Assembly (NCBI GenBank): GCA_003669555.1
Contig: QWOS01000005.1
Location: forward strand, 1 to 45,932
DNA length: 45,932 bases
Source of the DNA: Planctomycetota bacterium
Lineage (GTDB): Bacteria > Planctomycetota > Planctomycetia > Gemmatales > Gemmataceae
Reading direction: 5' to 3'
Under the pieces are notes generated by a model. The model was not told the DNA's origin. It made no database searches and worked only from the letters and a program-made list of their open reading frames with translations. Positions 27,014 to 34,541 of this stretch are shown piece after piece. The position numbers and the translations under genes were made by a program. Each line of letters starts with the position of its first letter. Positions within the stretch are counted from its first letter, which is position 1.

Positions 27014-27994
27014 ATGTCGGGCGCGCCAATTCTGGATGATTCCGCTGGCCAGGGCTTTCTGGCTAAGGCCAAGGCTTTGGGCTTGCGCGCGCTGGCGCAG
27101 GTCGAGGGTGGCCGCATCGGCGAGCAGAAAAGCCCCAGACGGGGTTTTTCTGTCGAATTCGCCCAACACCGCGAGTATGTGCCAGGCGACGATCCCCGGC
27201 ACCTCGATTGGCGAGCCTACGCGCGCACCGAGCGACTCACCATCAAGGAATACCGGCAGGAAACCAACTACACCCTGCAGGTGGTTCTGGATCAAACCCC
27301 CTCCATGGCTTCCCCTTCCAGCCCCGACAAGGGGCTTGAGGGCCACACAGGCAAAGGGTACCAGGCGCGTCTGCTTTCACTGGTGGCCGGGTTAGTGGCG
27401 CAAAGCCAGGGCGACCAGACCTCTTTGTGGCTGGCAGATGGGCGCAATGATTCACGCCGCGGCGATGCCTGCATCATTCCCGCCACGGTCCGGGCTGGGG
27501 CGGGCCAGATGCTGGCCAACCAGTTACGCGAGATCAGACCTCAGCCTGGCAACGAATCACCGGCCCAAAAAAGTGACTTGGCACGGGTGCTGGGTCAGGT
27601 CGTTTCGCGCCCACTGCGCCGCGGACTGGTGCTGGTGATTTCTGATCTTCTCGAGGAATGGGATCCCTTGTCCTCTTTGCTGCGTCAGGTCCGGGCCCGC
27701 GGTCACGACCTTCTGGTGCTACAGGTGCTGCACAGCGACGAGATCGATATGCCGTTCACAGGTGATGTGCGCTTCGACGATCTGGAATCAGCCACTCGTG
27801 TCAGCACACGCCCACACCAGATCCGCCAGCGCTACACAACTCTAGTTGCTGAATGGCTGGACCGTGTGCGCGCCGACCTGCGTGGCGTTGGGGCCGACCA
27901 TGCCCTGGTGCGCGCCGATAAAGATCCCCATGACACCGTGTTGACCCTGCTGGCCGACCGGTTGGCAAGGCGTAAAGCCTCAGGAGGAAGCTGA
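27014..27994 (+). CDS. DUF58 domain protein
   Basis: 326 residues, cytoplasmic. The DUF58 core motif is REYVPGDDPRHLDWRAYAR (about residues 53-72), followed by the vWA-like segment YTLQVVLDQTPSMASP and LVLVISDLLEEWDPL. DUF58 proteins almost always sit next to MoxR ATPases and vWA proteins, where they are thought to link the ATPase to its membrane partners. 22 bases after moxR and 1 base before the next ATG; AGGAGG at its 3' end is the ribosome site for the next gene. Confidence 0.92.
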   Translation: MSGAPILDDSAGQGFLAKAKALGLRALAQVEGGRIGEQKSPRRGFSVEFAQHREYVPGDDPRHLDWRAYARTERLTIKEYRQETNYTLQVVLDQTPSMASPSSPDKGLEGHTGKGYQARLLSLVAGLVAQSQGDQTSLWLADGRNDSRRGDACIIPATVRAGAGQMLANQLREIRPQPGNESPAQKSDLARVLGQVVSRPLRRGLVLVISDLLEEWDPLSSLLRQVRARGHDLLVLQVLHSDEIDMPFTGDVRFDDLESATRVSTRPHQIRQRYTTLVAEWLDRVRADLRGVGADHALVRADKDPHDTVLTLLADRLARRKASGGS

Positions 27995-27995
27995 C

Positions 27996-30116
27996 ATGGG
28001 CTTCCTGGCTCCCTGGATGTTGTTGGGTGCGCTCACCGCCGGAGTGCCCATCGCCCTCCACCTCATCCGTCGCAACAAACCAACGGTGGTACCCTGGGCG
28101 GCGATGGATTTCCTGCTGCGAAGCGTGCGGGAAACCCGCTCCGCCAGTCGCTTCCGCGATATGATGCTGTTGGTTTGCCGGGTGTTTGTTTTGGTGTTGG
28201 CGACCCTCGCCCTTGCCAGGCCACTCGCCTCATGGGTGCCTGGCACCGGCCCGGTTGATCTGGCCCTCCTGCTGGATGTTTCGGGCAGCATGCGGACCGA
28301 GGAACCCACTGCGACGGGCCCACGATCGCGTTTTTCCCTGGCCCGGGATGAAGCCGAGCGCCTGGTGCGTGCCTTGCCAGCCGGTTCACGCGTGCGGCTA
28401 ATGCCTTTTGGCGACAGGGTGGAGGCGGGGCAAACCCCGTCCGAACCTTTGGAGCCCGCTTTGGTGCTCGAGTCGCTGGGTCGCCTCCGGCAAACAGATC
28501 TGGCCACCCGGCTTGAACCCGCTTTGGACATGGCGGCCGACGCCCTGGCGCAAAGCGACATGGCAAACAAACGGCTCTGGATCATTTCCGATGCCCCGGC
28601 AGCAATCTGGGCAGCTTCAGCGGGTTCTTTGCGAGCCCTGCCAAATCGCCTTCCGGGGGCCAACCTGGGATGGTCAAGGGTGGGAACTGCCCTCACGGCG
28701 CATGTGCAACTGATGGAAAGCGGACCCGAAGGAGGCTTGTTGCTTGCCAACACCCGCCAACCCTGGAGAGTGCGCTTGCGCAACACTGGGACCGGCCCCG
28801 CCCGAGGATTGACTGTCCGTTTGGCCATGCCACAAACGGGGGGCGCTGACCCTGCCGCGCAGCCGGCGGATTCGGGAAATATCGATGAAGTCAGCCTGGC
28901 TGAAATTGGCCCAGGGCAGGAGCGTGTCCTGCATCTGGAAGCGTTGCTGCCGGAAGGTCGCCACGGGGTAATGGCCACAGTGACATGGGCCGGTGAACGC
29001 TGGCCCATTGACGGCAGCATGGCCCGGGTGGTCGAAGCCCGCTCCCCACGCCGGGTCCTGGTGGTGGAAAGAACTTCCACGGTGGATCCCGGCCAGGCCA
29101 GTGGTTTCTTTTTGGAACAGGCCCTTGTCGCCTTGGCTGGTGAAGCCGCTCCCGGAGAAACTAAACGGCCCCTGGAAGTGCTTCGCCGCAGCCCGCGAGA
29201 AATAGGCGAGCTGACCGATATCGATTTGGTGTTTTTGGCAGGAATCTCCCCGCCCGGTTTGCCGGATGAATCGGCCCGGCAGCTACTCGATTGGTGCAAA
29301 GCCGGCCGGCTGCTGGTGGCCTGGGGCCCCTTTACCGGCGTTCCCCCTGTAGTCGACAATCCTTGGGGAAACCTTTTTGCGGGTGTGGACCCCGCCCAGA
29401 TCCAGACCCCGCCATCCCTGCCAGATATCACTCAGGCCCGTGGAATCCTGGCCCCCTTTGCCTTGCCTCCCCTCGACCGGCTGGGGCGAGTTATCCTGCG
29501 CCGCCTTCACAGCACGGGTGCCGAAGACCCCGCCGAAGAGATGCTGCTACGAACCACTGCGGGCGCACCTCTTGTCCGCCGCCAGGAACTGGGGCGTGGC
29601 GAGGTGATCCGACTCGATCTGGGTGTGGATGCGGCTGATTCAGACCTGGTCCTTTCCCCCATTTTCCCGCCACTTGTCGGTGCCCTTTCCAGTCGGGCTG
29701 GCGAGGTGGCTTTGGCTGATCACAACCTCCAAGCTGGCGCCCCACCCCGGTCTCCCGGCTTGGAGTTGGGCCCCACGCGCCTGCTGCGTACGACAGACTC
29801 AGCCGAAACCTCGGAAACTCGCGCCTGGAACAAGGCTGGCATCTGGCGGCTTGAAGAAAACGGGGTACCGGTGCGGGACGCGGTATGGGCCGTGCGTGGT
29901 GGCACAGGCGAAGGCGATGACCTGGAACCGGCGCCCACTTCCGTGGTGCATGAACTGGCGGGCGATTCGCTGGTGGTGGTGGATGCCAACAGCACCGAAG
30001 CTGCTGGTATCCTGACCGGCCAGGGCGGCGAAGCCGCCTGGTGGATCCTGCTGGTGGTTCTGATGTTGCTTCTCAGCGAAGGGCTGGTGGCTCGCTGGGC
30101 AGGCGGATCACTTTGA
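27996..30116 (+). CDS. BatA-type membrane protein with vWA domain
   Basis: 706 residues. The N-terminus is the BatA (aerotolerance-like) domain: helix 1 PWMLLGALTAGVPIALHLI, then FLLRSVRETRSASRFRD and helix 2 MMLLVCRVFVLVLATLALA. A vWA domain follows with an intact MIDAS motif LLLDVSGSM (about residues 90-98) and the later RLWIISDAP. A central CARDB/Ig-like stretch (about 240-340) and a glutamine-amidotransferase-like fold (about 350-480, beginning RRVLVVERT) precede a C-terminal helix WWILLVVLMLLLSEGLVAR. Metal-dependent adhesion or partner binding by the vWA is inferred. ATG 27996 is preceded by AGGAGG. Confidence 0.9.
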   Translation: MGFLAPWMLLGALTAGVPIALHLIRRNKPTVVPWAAMDFLLRSVRETRSASRFRDMMLLVCRVFVLVLATLALARPLASWVPGTGPVDLALLLDVSGSMRTEEPTATGPRSRFSLARDEAERLVRALPAGSRVRLMPFGDRVEAGQTPSEPLEPALVLESLGRLRQTDLATRLEPALDMAADALAQSDMANKRLWIISDAPAAIWAASAGSLRALPNRLPGANLGWSRVGTALTAHVQLMESGPEGGLLLANTRQPWRVRLRNTGTGPARGLTVRLAMPQTGGADPAAQPADSGNIDEVSLAEIGPGQERVLHLEALLPEGRHGVMATVTWAGERWPIDGSMARVVEARSPRRVLVVERTSTVDPGQASGFFLEQALVALAGEAAPGETKRPLEVLRRSPREIGELTDIDLVFLAGISPPGLPDESARQLLDWCKAGRLLVAWGPFTGVPPVVDNPWGNLFAGVDPAQIQTPPSLPDITQARGILAPFALPPLDRLGRVILRRLHSTGAEDPAEEMLLRTTAGAPLVRRQELGRGEVIRLDLGVDAADSDLVLSPIFPPLVGALSSRAGEVALADHNLQAGAPPRSPGLELGPTRLLRTTDSAETSETRAWNKAGIWRLEENGVPVRDAVWAVRGGTGEGDDLEPAPTSVVHELAGDSLVVVDANSTEAAGILTGQGGEAAWWILLVVLMLLLSEGLVARWAGGSL

Positions 30117-30159
30117 CCCGGTTTGGCGAACGAGTGTGCAAACAGGGCGGGTGCTTTTC

Positions 30160-32601
30160 ATGATGGATGGGATTCGCGATATCCTGTTTTACCTTGCCGG
30201 GGTCCAGGCACCATCAGGTGCGACTGTTTCCGGCCTGGAAACCCATACCCACTGGCTACGCCTGGCTTTCTGGCTGGGACTGGTTGTCGCTGGTTTGGGG
30301 CTGGCCCGATGGGCCTACCATCGCGAGACAATCCGCCCCGGCCGCCGACTGGAGCGGCTCCTGATTGGGCTACGCACTCTGGCAGTGGCAGCTTTGGGCT
30401 GGCTGATATTTACTCCCGTGAACTGCTCTGCCCGGCTGCAAGGCGAAAAACCAAATCCGGTGGCGGCGGTGCTGGATCAGTCGCGCAGCATGGGCCTGAC
30501 TGACAATCGGCCAGATGATGCCTCCAAAGACCGACTGAAAGGACTTGGCGAAATCGAAAGCCCAGCCAGCAGGCTGGAAGTTGGTCGCGGCCTCCTCCAG
30601 GCCGGTGGTGGCGATTTGGCCACCAAACTATCCGCCAGGGGACCGTTGAAGTTTTTCAGCGCTGGCGACAGCCTCCGGGCCCTGGAATACACCCCGGCGC
30701 AAGGGGTACCCGGTCCCTGGGCTGAATGGCAGGCCACTGGCAACCGGACTGCGCTGGGCGAGGCGGTGATAGAACTTTGCAACCAGCAGCCGCCTCCGGG
30801 TGCCATCATACTGTTCACGGACGGGCGACAGAATGCGGGCCCCGATCTGGCCGCAGCCTGCAAGTTGGCTGCAGCAGCAGGCATTCCGGTCCATCTCGTT
30901 GGGCTGGGTGCCCCTGAGCCCCCGGCCATCCTGTTGCGCGATCTGGAAGCACCTGAGGTACTGCAGGTGGGCGAGAAAGCCGTGGCCCGGGCCCGGGTCA
31001 GAGCCGTCGGCCTCGATCCCGCCGATGCAAGCGCACGGATTGAGGTCACAGCCGAAATCAATGGGGTGGAAGTAGCCCGCGAACTGCTTCCCAATGGCAA
31101 TGGCAATGAACAGACTGCCGCCCTGGGCTTTGTTGTGCCCAAAGCAGCCAGTGGGTCAGGCCTGGGCAAAGTGGTAGTGCGCGCAAGACTGGCGGGTGCC
31201 ACCCGGCCCCCGGCTCCAGGCATGCTTGAGCGGGCCACACGCCTCACTGACAAGCCCGCACGCATTCTTTTGGTAGATGGCGTTCCTCGCTGGGACTTCC
31301 GCTTCCTTCTGATGCAGCTGGTCCGCGAAGGGCCAGCCGGTCTCGCCTCCCCAGCCCCTGGCACCAATCCGGCGGTTGTCCAGCCGGGAGGGATGGGTGT
31401 TGCCGTGGCACCCTATTTCGTGCTCCTCACCGGCGATAAAAATCTGGTCACCCAGGAACCATTCCTGCCTACGCTCCCTCCCCGCGACGAACTGATGCGC
31501 TTCGACGCAATCTGGCTGGGTGATATCGATCCCAAGCGACTGGGGCCGGATGGCGCCGAAACAATCCGGCGCTTTGTGGAGGAGGGTGGCGGCCTTATCT
31601 TGCAAGCGGGTCCCTCGTTCCAGCCAGGCACATGGGCTGGAACCCCCTTGGCGGAGTTGTTGCCCGTAGAGCCAGATACAGCCCGGCCCGCCAACCCCTC
31701 CCAGTCTCCCTTTCGGCCCAGGCTCACGGCCGATGGGCTGGCTAGTGACGCCCTGCGCCTGGCCGACACCCCGGAAGCCAGCCGCATCCTGCTTGAGGAG
31801 CTGCCAGGTCTTCAGTGGAACGCTCCCGTCAAAAGGTTGAAACCAGGCGCCCGCATGCTGCTCAGCCACCCCACGCAACGCTGTGCCAATGGCCCGGAAC
31901 CCATTCTGGCCACCCAGTCCTATGGGCGTGGCCGGGTAGCCTGGCTGGGTACCGATGAAACCTGGCGCTGGCGGCAAAACACTGGTGAGACCCATTTTGC
32001 CCGATTCTGGACCCAATGGCTGGTGTGGGCTGCGGCGTCCCGAAGTGATCCCCTCCGACGCGTGCGGCTTTCTGTGGATCGCCGCGAAACCGAGGTGGGC
32101 CAGACCGGTGAACTGCGCGCCCGGATACTCGATGCCAATATGGCCCCCGATAGTCGGTCCCGACTTCCTGCGGAACTGATTGAAATGCCCCGCCCTGGCG
32201 AAGCTTCAGGCGTGGCCCCGGGCCGTGAGGTGGAATTGCGTGCCATAGCCGGCCAGCCAGGTGAGTTCGCCCTGGCTGTGGTCCATGACAAACCGGGGCA
32301 TTATCGCCTGCGGGTTCCCGGCGATGATGGCCCGGGCGTGGAATGGACCGTCCTTCCTGCAGCCGACCCGGAAGGGCCCGGAGGCTTGGCCGAGGGCTTG
32401 CTGACCGAAGCCGCCAGGCAGGCAGGCACCAGGCTGTGGATCGAAAACGAGGCCCTGGGATTGGCTGACCAGATCAATCCCGGAAAGCGGGCCTGGGAAT
32501 CAACAGCCGACCTGCCCCGTATGCACCCGGCATGGTTTGCGGTTTTGGCGCTCGCCCTGGGACTGGAATGGGCCCTCAGGCGCGGGAACCAGATGAGCTG
32601 A
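30160..32601 (+). CDS. Second membrane vWA/glutamine-amidotransferase-like protein
   Basis: About 813 residues. Two N-terminal membrane helices (WLRLAFWLGLVVAGLGLA; LRTLAVAALGWLIF), then a vWA domain with MIDAS-like DQSRSMG (about residue 107) and the distal IILFTDGRQN (about 215-225). Residues about 370-600 have a Rossmann/GATase-like fold (ARILLVDGVPRWDFRFLLM; IRRFVEEGGGLILQAG), with no Cys-His-Glu triad seen. A beta-rich domain and a C-terminal helix (WFAVLALALGLEWALRRG) end the protein. The pattern matches the second vWA protein of planctomycete MoxR clusters. Start: ATG 30160 behind GGGCGGGTG; the GTG at 30136 is an alternative. 43 bases after the BatA gene. Confidence 0.85.
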   Translation: MMDGIRDILFYLAGVQAPSGATVSGLETHTHWLRLAFWLGLVVAGLGLARWAYHRETIRPGRRLERLLIGLRTLAVAALGWLIFTPVNCSARLQGEKPNPVAAVLDQSRSMGLTDNRPDDASKDRLKGLGEIESPASRLEVGRGLLQAGGGDLATKLSARGPLKFFSAGDSLRALEYTPAQGVPGPWAEWQATGNRTALGEAVIELCNQQPPPGAIILFTDGRQNAGPDLAAACKLAAAAGIPVHLVGLGAPEPPAILLRDLEAPEVLQVGEKAVARARVRAVGLDPADASARIEVTAEINGVEVARELLPNGNGNEQTAALGFVVPKAASGSGLGKVVVRARLAGATRPPAPGMLERATRLTDKPARILLVDGVPRWDFRFLLMQLVREGPAGLASPAPGTNPAVVQPGGMGVAVAPYFVLLTGDKNLVTQEPFLPTLPPRDELMRFDAIWLGDIDPKRLGPDGAETIRRFVEEGGGLILQAGPSFQPGTWAGTPLAELLPVEPDTARPANPSQSPFRPRLTADGLASDALRLADTPEASRILLEELPGLQWNAPVKRLKPGARMLLSHPTQRCANGPEPILATQSYGRGRVAWLGTDETWRWRQNTGETHFARFWTQWLVWAAASRSDPLRRVRLSVDRRETEVGQTGELRARILDANMAPDSRSRLPAELIEMPRPGEASGVAPGREVELRAIAGQPGEFALAVVHDKPGHYRLRVPGDDGPGVEWTVLPAADPEGPGGLAEGLLTEAARQAGTRLWIENEALGLADQINPGKRAWESTADLPRMHPAWFAVLALALGLEWALRRGNQMS

Positions 32602-32636
32602 TTATTTTGGCATGGAGCCATTTGGGAGAATCCTTG

Positions 32637-34523
32637 ATGTCAGCGTCGGTGTCGCGGGACGAGTTGGGCGGGTTGCTGGCACCGGTGCGGGCCCGCCTTG
32701 CCGTATTGGCCAGGCGGGAGCGCTGGGGCCGGACCGCGCTGGGGGTTGGCGGCTGGCTGGCCGTGATGGCCTTGGTCCTGTTGGTCTGCACCCTGGTTGA
32801 TAACCAGCTGGACCGCGCCAATCCACTGGATGGCACGCCCTTCTGGGCACGCATGGCAATGCGCGCAATCCTGATCGGCCTGGCTGGCTGGCTGGCCTGG
32901 TTCTGGATTATTGCCCCGGCCCTGTTGGCCCCTCTGGATGAGAACACGCTGGCCACCAGTGTTGAAAAAACCAACCCTGCATTCAATCATGGCCTGGTGA
33001 CAGCGCTTTCTTACGCCCGTGGCACAGCCATGCCAGCCCACGAGGCACTGGTGCGAGCCTTAGCCGAAGAAAGCACCAACCGGGCCTTGCGGGGTGACTG
33101 GACAACCGCGCTGGAACCGGGACGGGCCCGCCGTGGAACTGCTCACGCCCTGCTTGGATTGGCACCACTACTGGCTCTCCTGGCCTGGAACACACCCTGG
33201 ATGCTGACGCTCCTGGCCCGCCAGGTGGGGTTCGATACCCCCATCCCGCGCGGAGTTTCCATCACTCTCGTCGCCGAAGGCGGCCGTCTCAATCTGCCAA
33301 CCGGCGAGGAGGGCAGTCTGGAGCTACAGGTGGAGCCAGCCGCCCATTCCGATACCGATTGTCAATTGATTCTTGCCCAGCCCGATGGGTCTCGACGCGC
33401 CATCCAGGCTGCACCCGGTGAGGTGCTTATTCCCGCCGACTGGGGCTCTGGCACGATTCTCGCCCGCCTGGGGTCAGCGCGATCGGCCAACACGGTGGAA
33501 CTGGTCCGCCTGGACCGACCCGTTCTGGAAATCAGCTCCGTCACCGTCCACCTGCCCGATTGGGTCGGCAAACAGGCCGATGGACAACCCTGGCCCGGTT
33601 GGAGCCGCGCCGGGGATGTGGCAGGATGGGAAGGTTCCACCGTGGAACTGCGTCTGGCATGCTCCCAGGCCACGCGCCAAATCAACCTGGAAAAAGTCGA
33701 CAGCCAGGGGATAGCCCAGCCAGTTGCCATGGAACTCTCGGATGGTGGCCGAATGGGCTACGCACGCCTCATCATGGGCAAGGATGATCGCCTTTGGCAG
33801 GCCACCGCGGTCTCGGATGCCGGCTTGGCCACCCGATTCCCTTTGCGACGACGGCTTGAAGCCTGGTCAGCCCAACCTCCGGATGTCGAGATTTTGCCTG
33901 AACTCATGTTGCCGGACACGCCCGAAAAGCTCCTGGCCGGGCAGGACCGCGCCAGGGCCCTGAGGCAGGCGCTTGAGGAACACGAACTGGATGGGGTACC
34001 TATTCCACTGGGTGGCAGGTTCCGGATAGCGTATCGTGCGGCCAGCCGGGCTGGTATCGCCCGGGCACGCCTGGTCTTCCGCGTGGGCGATGGCGCCTGG
34101 AAGAATCTGCCCTTGCCCGAGACGGCCGCCAGCAATGGCATGGGAGATTTCATGGCCGATTTCGGGGTTTTCGCCCGCACCACCGAGGCTCAGGAAGTCC
34201 CTTTCCACGCTATGGCTGAAACTGCCGCCACAGCATCGCCAGGCCGGGAACGGGCTGGTGGACGATTTGATTTCCGGATCGGGCCGCTGGGAAATGTGCG
34301 GGCAGGTGACCGGATCGAATACTATATCGAGGTGGAAGACAGGCGATCACCGGCCCTGGTGGGTCGTTCGTCCTCCCGGGTGAAGGATGTGGTGGTGATT
34401 GACGACTACCTGGGCTGGTTGGCCAGGCGGGAACGCGAGCAGGAGCGCCTGCGCGAATTGCGCACCCGACAGACTGCGGTGTTTGAAGGACTGTTGCCGG
34501 GAACCATTCCGCCGGGCAAATAA
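32637..34523 (+). CDS. Three-helix membrane protein of the MoxR cluster (DUF4175-like)
   Basis: 628 residues, family uncertain. Helices: LGVGGWLAVMALVLLVCTLV (about 35-54), MRAILIGLAGWLAWFWIIA (about 76-95) and LLGLAPLLALLAW (about 165-178); between them a DENTLATSVEKTNPAFNHG segment like the conserved loop of DUF4175-type proteins. The remaining about 430 residues are beta-rich extracytoplasmic repeats (VSITLVAEGGRLNLPTG; VHLPDWVGKQADGQPWPG), ending with a charged helix EREQERLRELRTRQTAV that may pair with the coiled-coil protein encoded next. Start ATG 32637 follows GGGAG; an upstream frame start at 32532 would overlap the preceding gene by 70 bases and is not supported. 18 bases before the next gene. 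Confidence 0.6.
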   Translation: MSASVSRDELGGLLAPVRARLAVLARRERWGRTALGVGGWLAVMALVLLVCTLVDNQLDRANPLDGTPFWARMAMRAILIGLAGWLAWFWIIAPALLAPLDENTLATSVEKTNPAFNHGLVTALSYARGTAMPAHEALVRALAEESTNRALRGDWTTALEPGRARRGTAHALLGLAPLLALLAWNTPWMLTLLARQVGFDTPIPRGVSITLVAEGGRLNLPTGEEGSLELQVEPAAHSDTDCQLILAQPDGSRRAIQAAPGEVLIPADWGSGTILARLGSARSANTVELVRLDRPVLEISSVTVHLPDWVGKQADGQPWPGWSRAGDVAGWEGSTVELRLACSQATRQINLEKVDSQGIAQPVAMELSDGGRMGYARLIMGKDDRLWQATAVSDAGLATRFPLRRRLEAWSAQPPDVEILPELMLPDTPEKLLAGQDRARALRQALEEHELDGVPIPLGGRFRIAYRAASRAGIARARLVFRVGDGAWKNLPLPETAASNGMGDFMADFGVFARTTEAQEVPFHAMAETAATASPGRERAGGRFDFRIGPLGNVRAGDRIEYYIEVEDRRSPALVGRSSSRVKDVVVIDDYLGWLARREREQERLRELRTRQTAVFEGLLPGTIPPGK

Positions 34524-34541
34524 CTCTGGGGAGAATCGGCC

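Noticed and set aside
27980-29431. 483-codon minus-strand frame opposite the BatA gene
   Set aside because: Ser/Arg/Pro-rich composition typical of antisense translation in GC-rich DNA; no domain.
32532-32636. Upstream start for the three-helix membrane protein gene
   Set aside because: Would overlap the preceding gene by 70 bases; the ATG at 32637 has its own GGGAG site.
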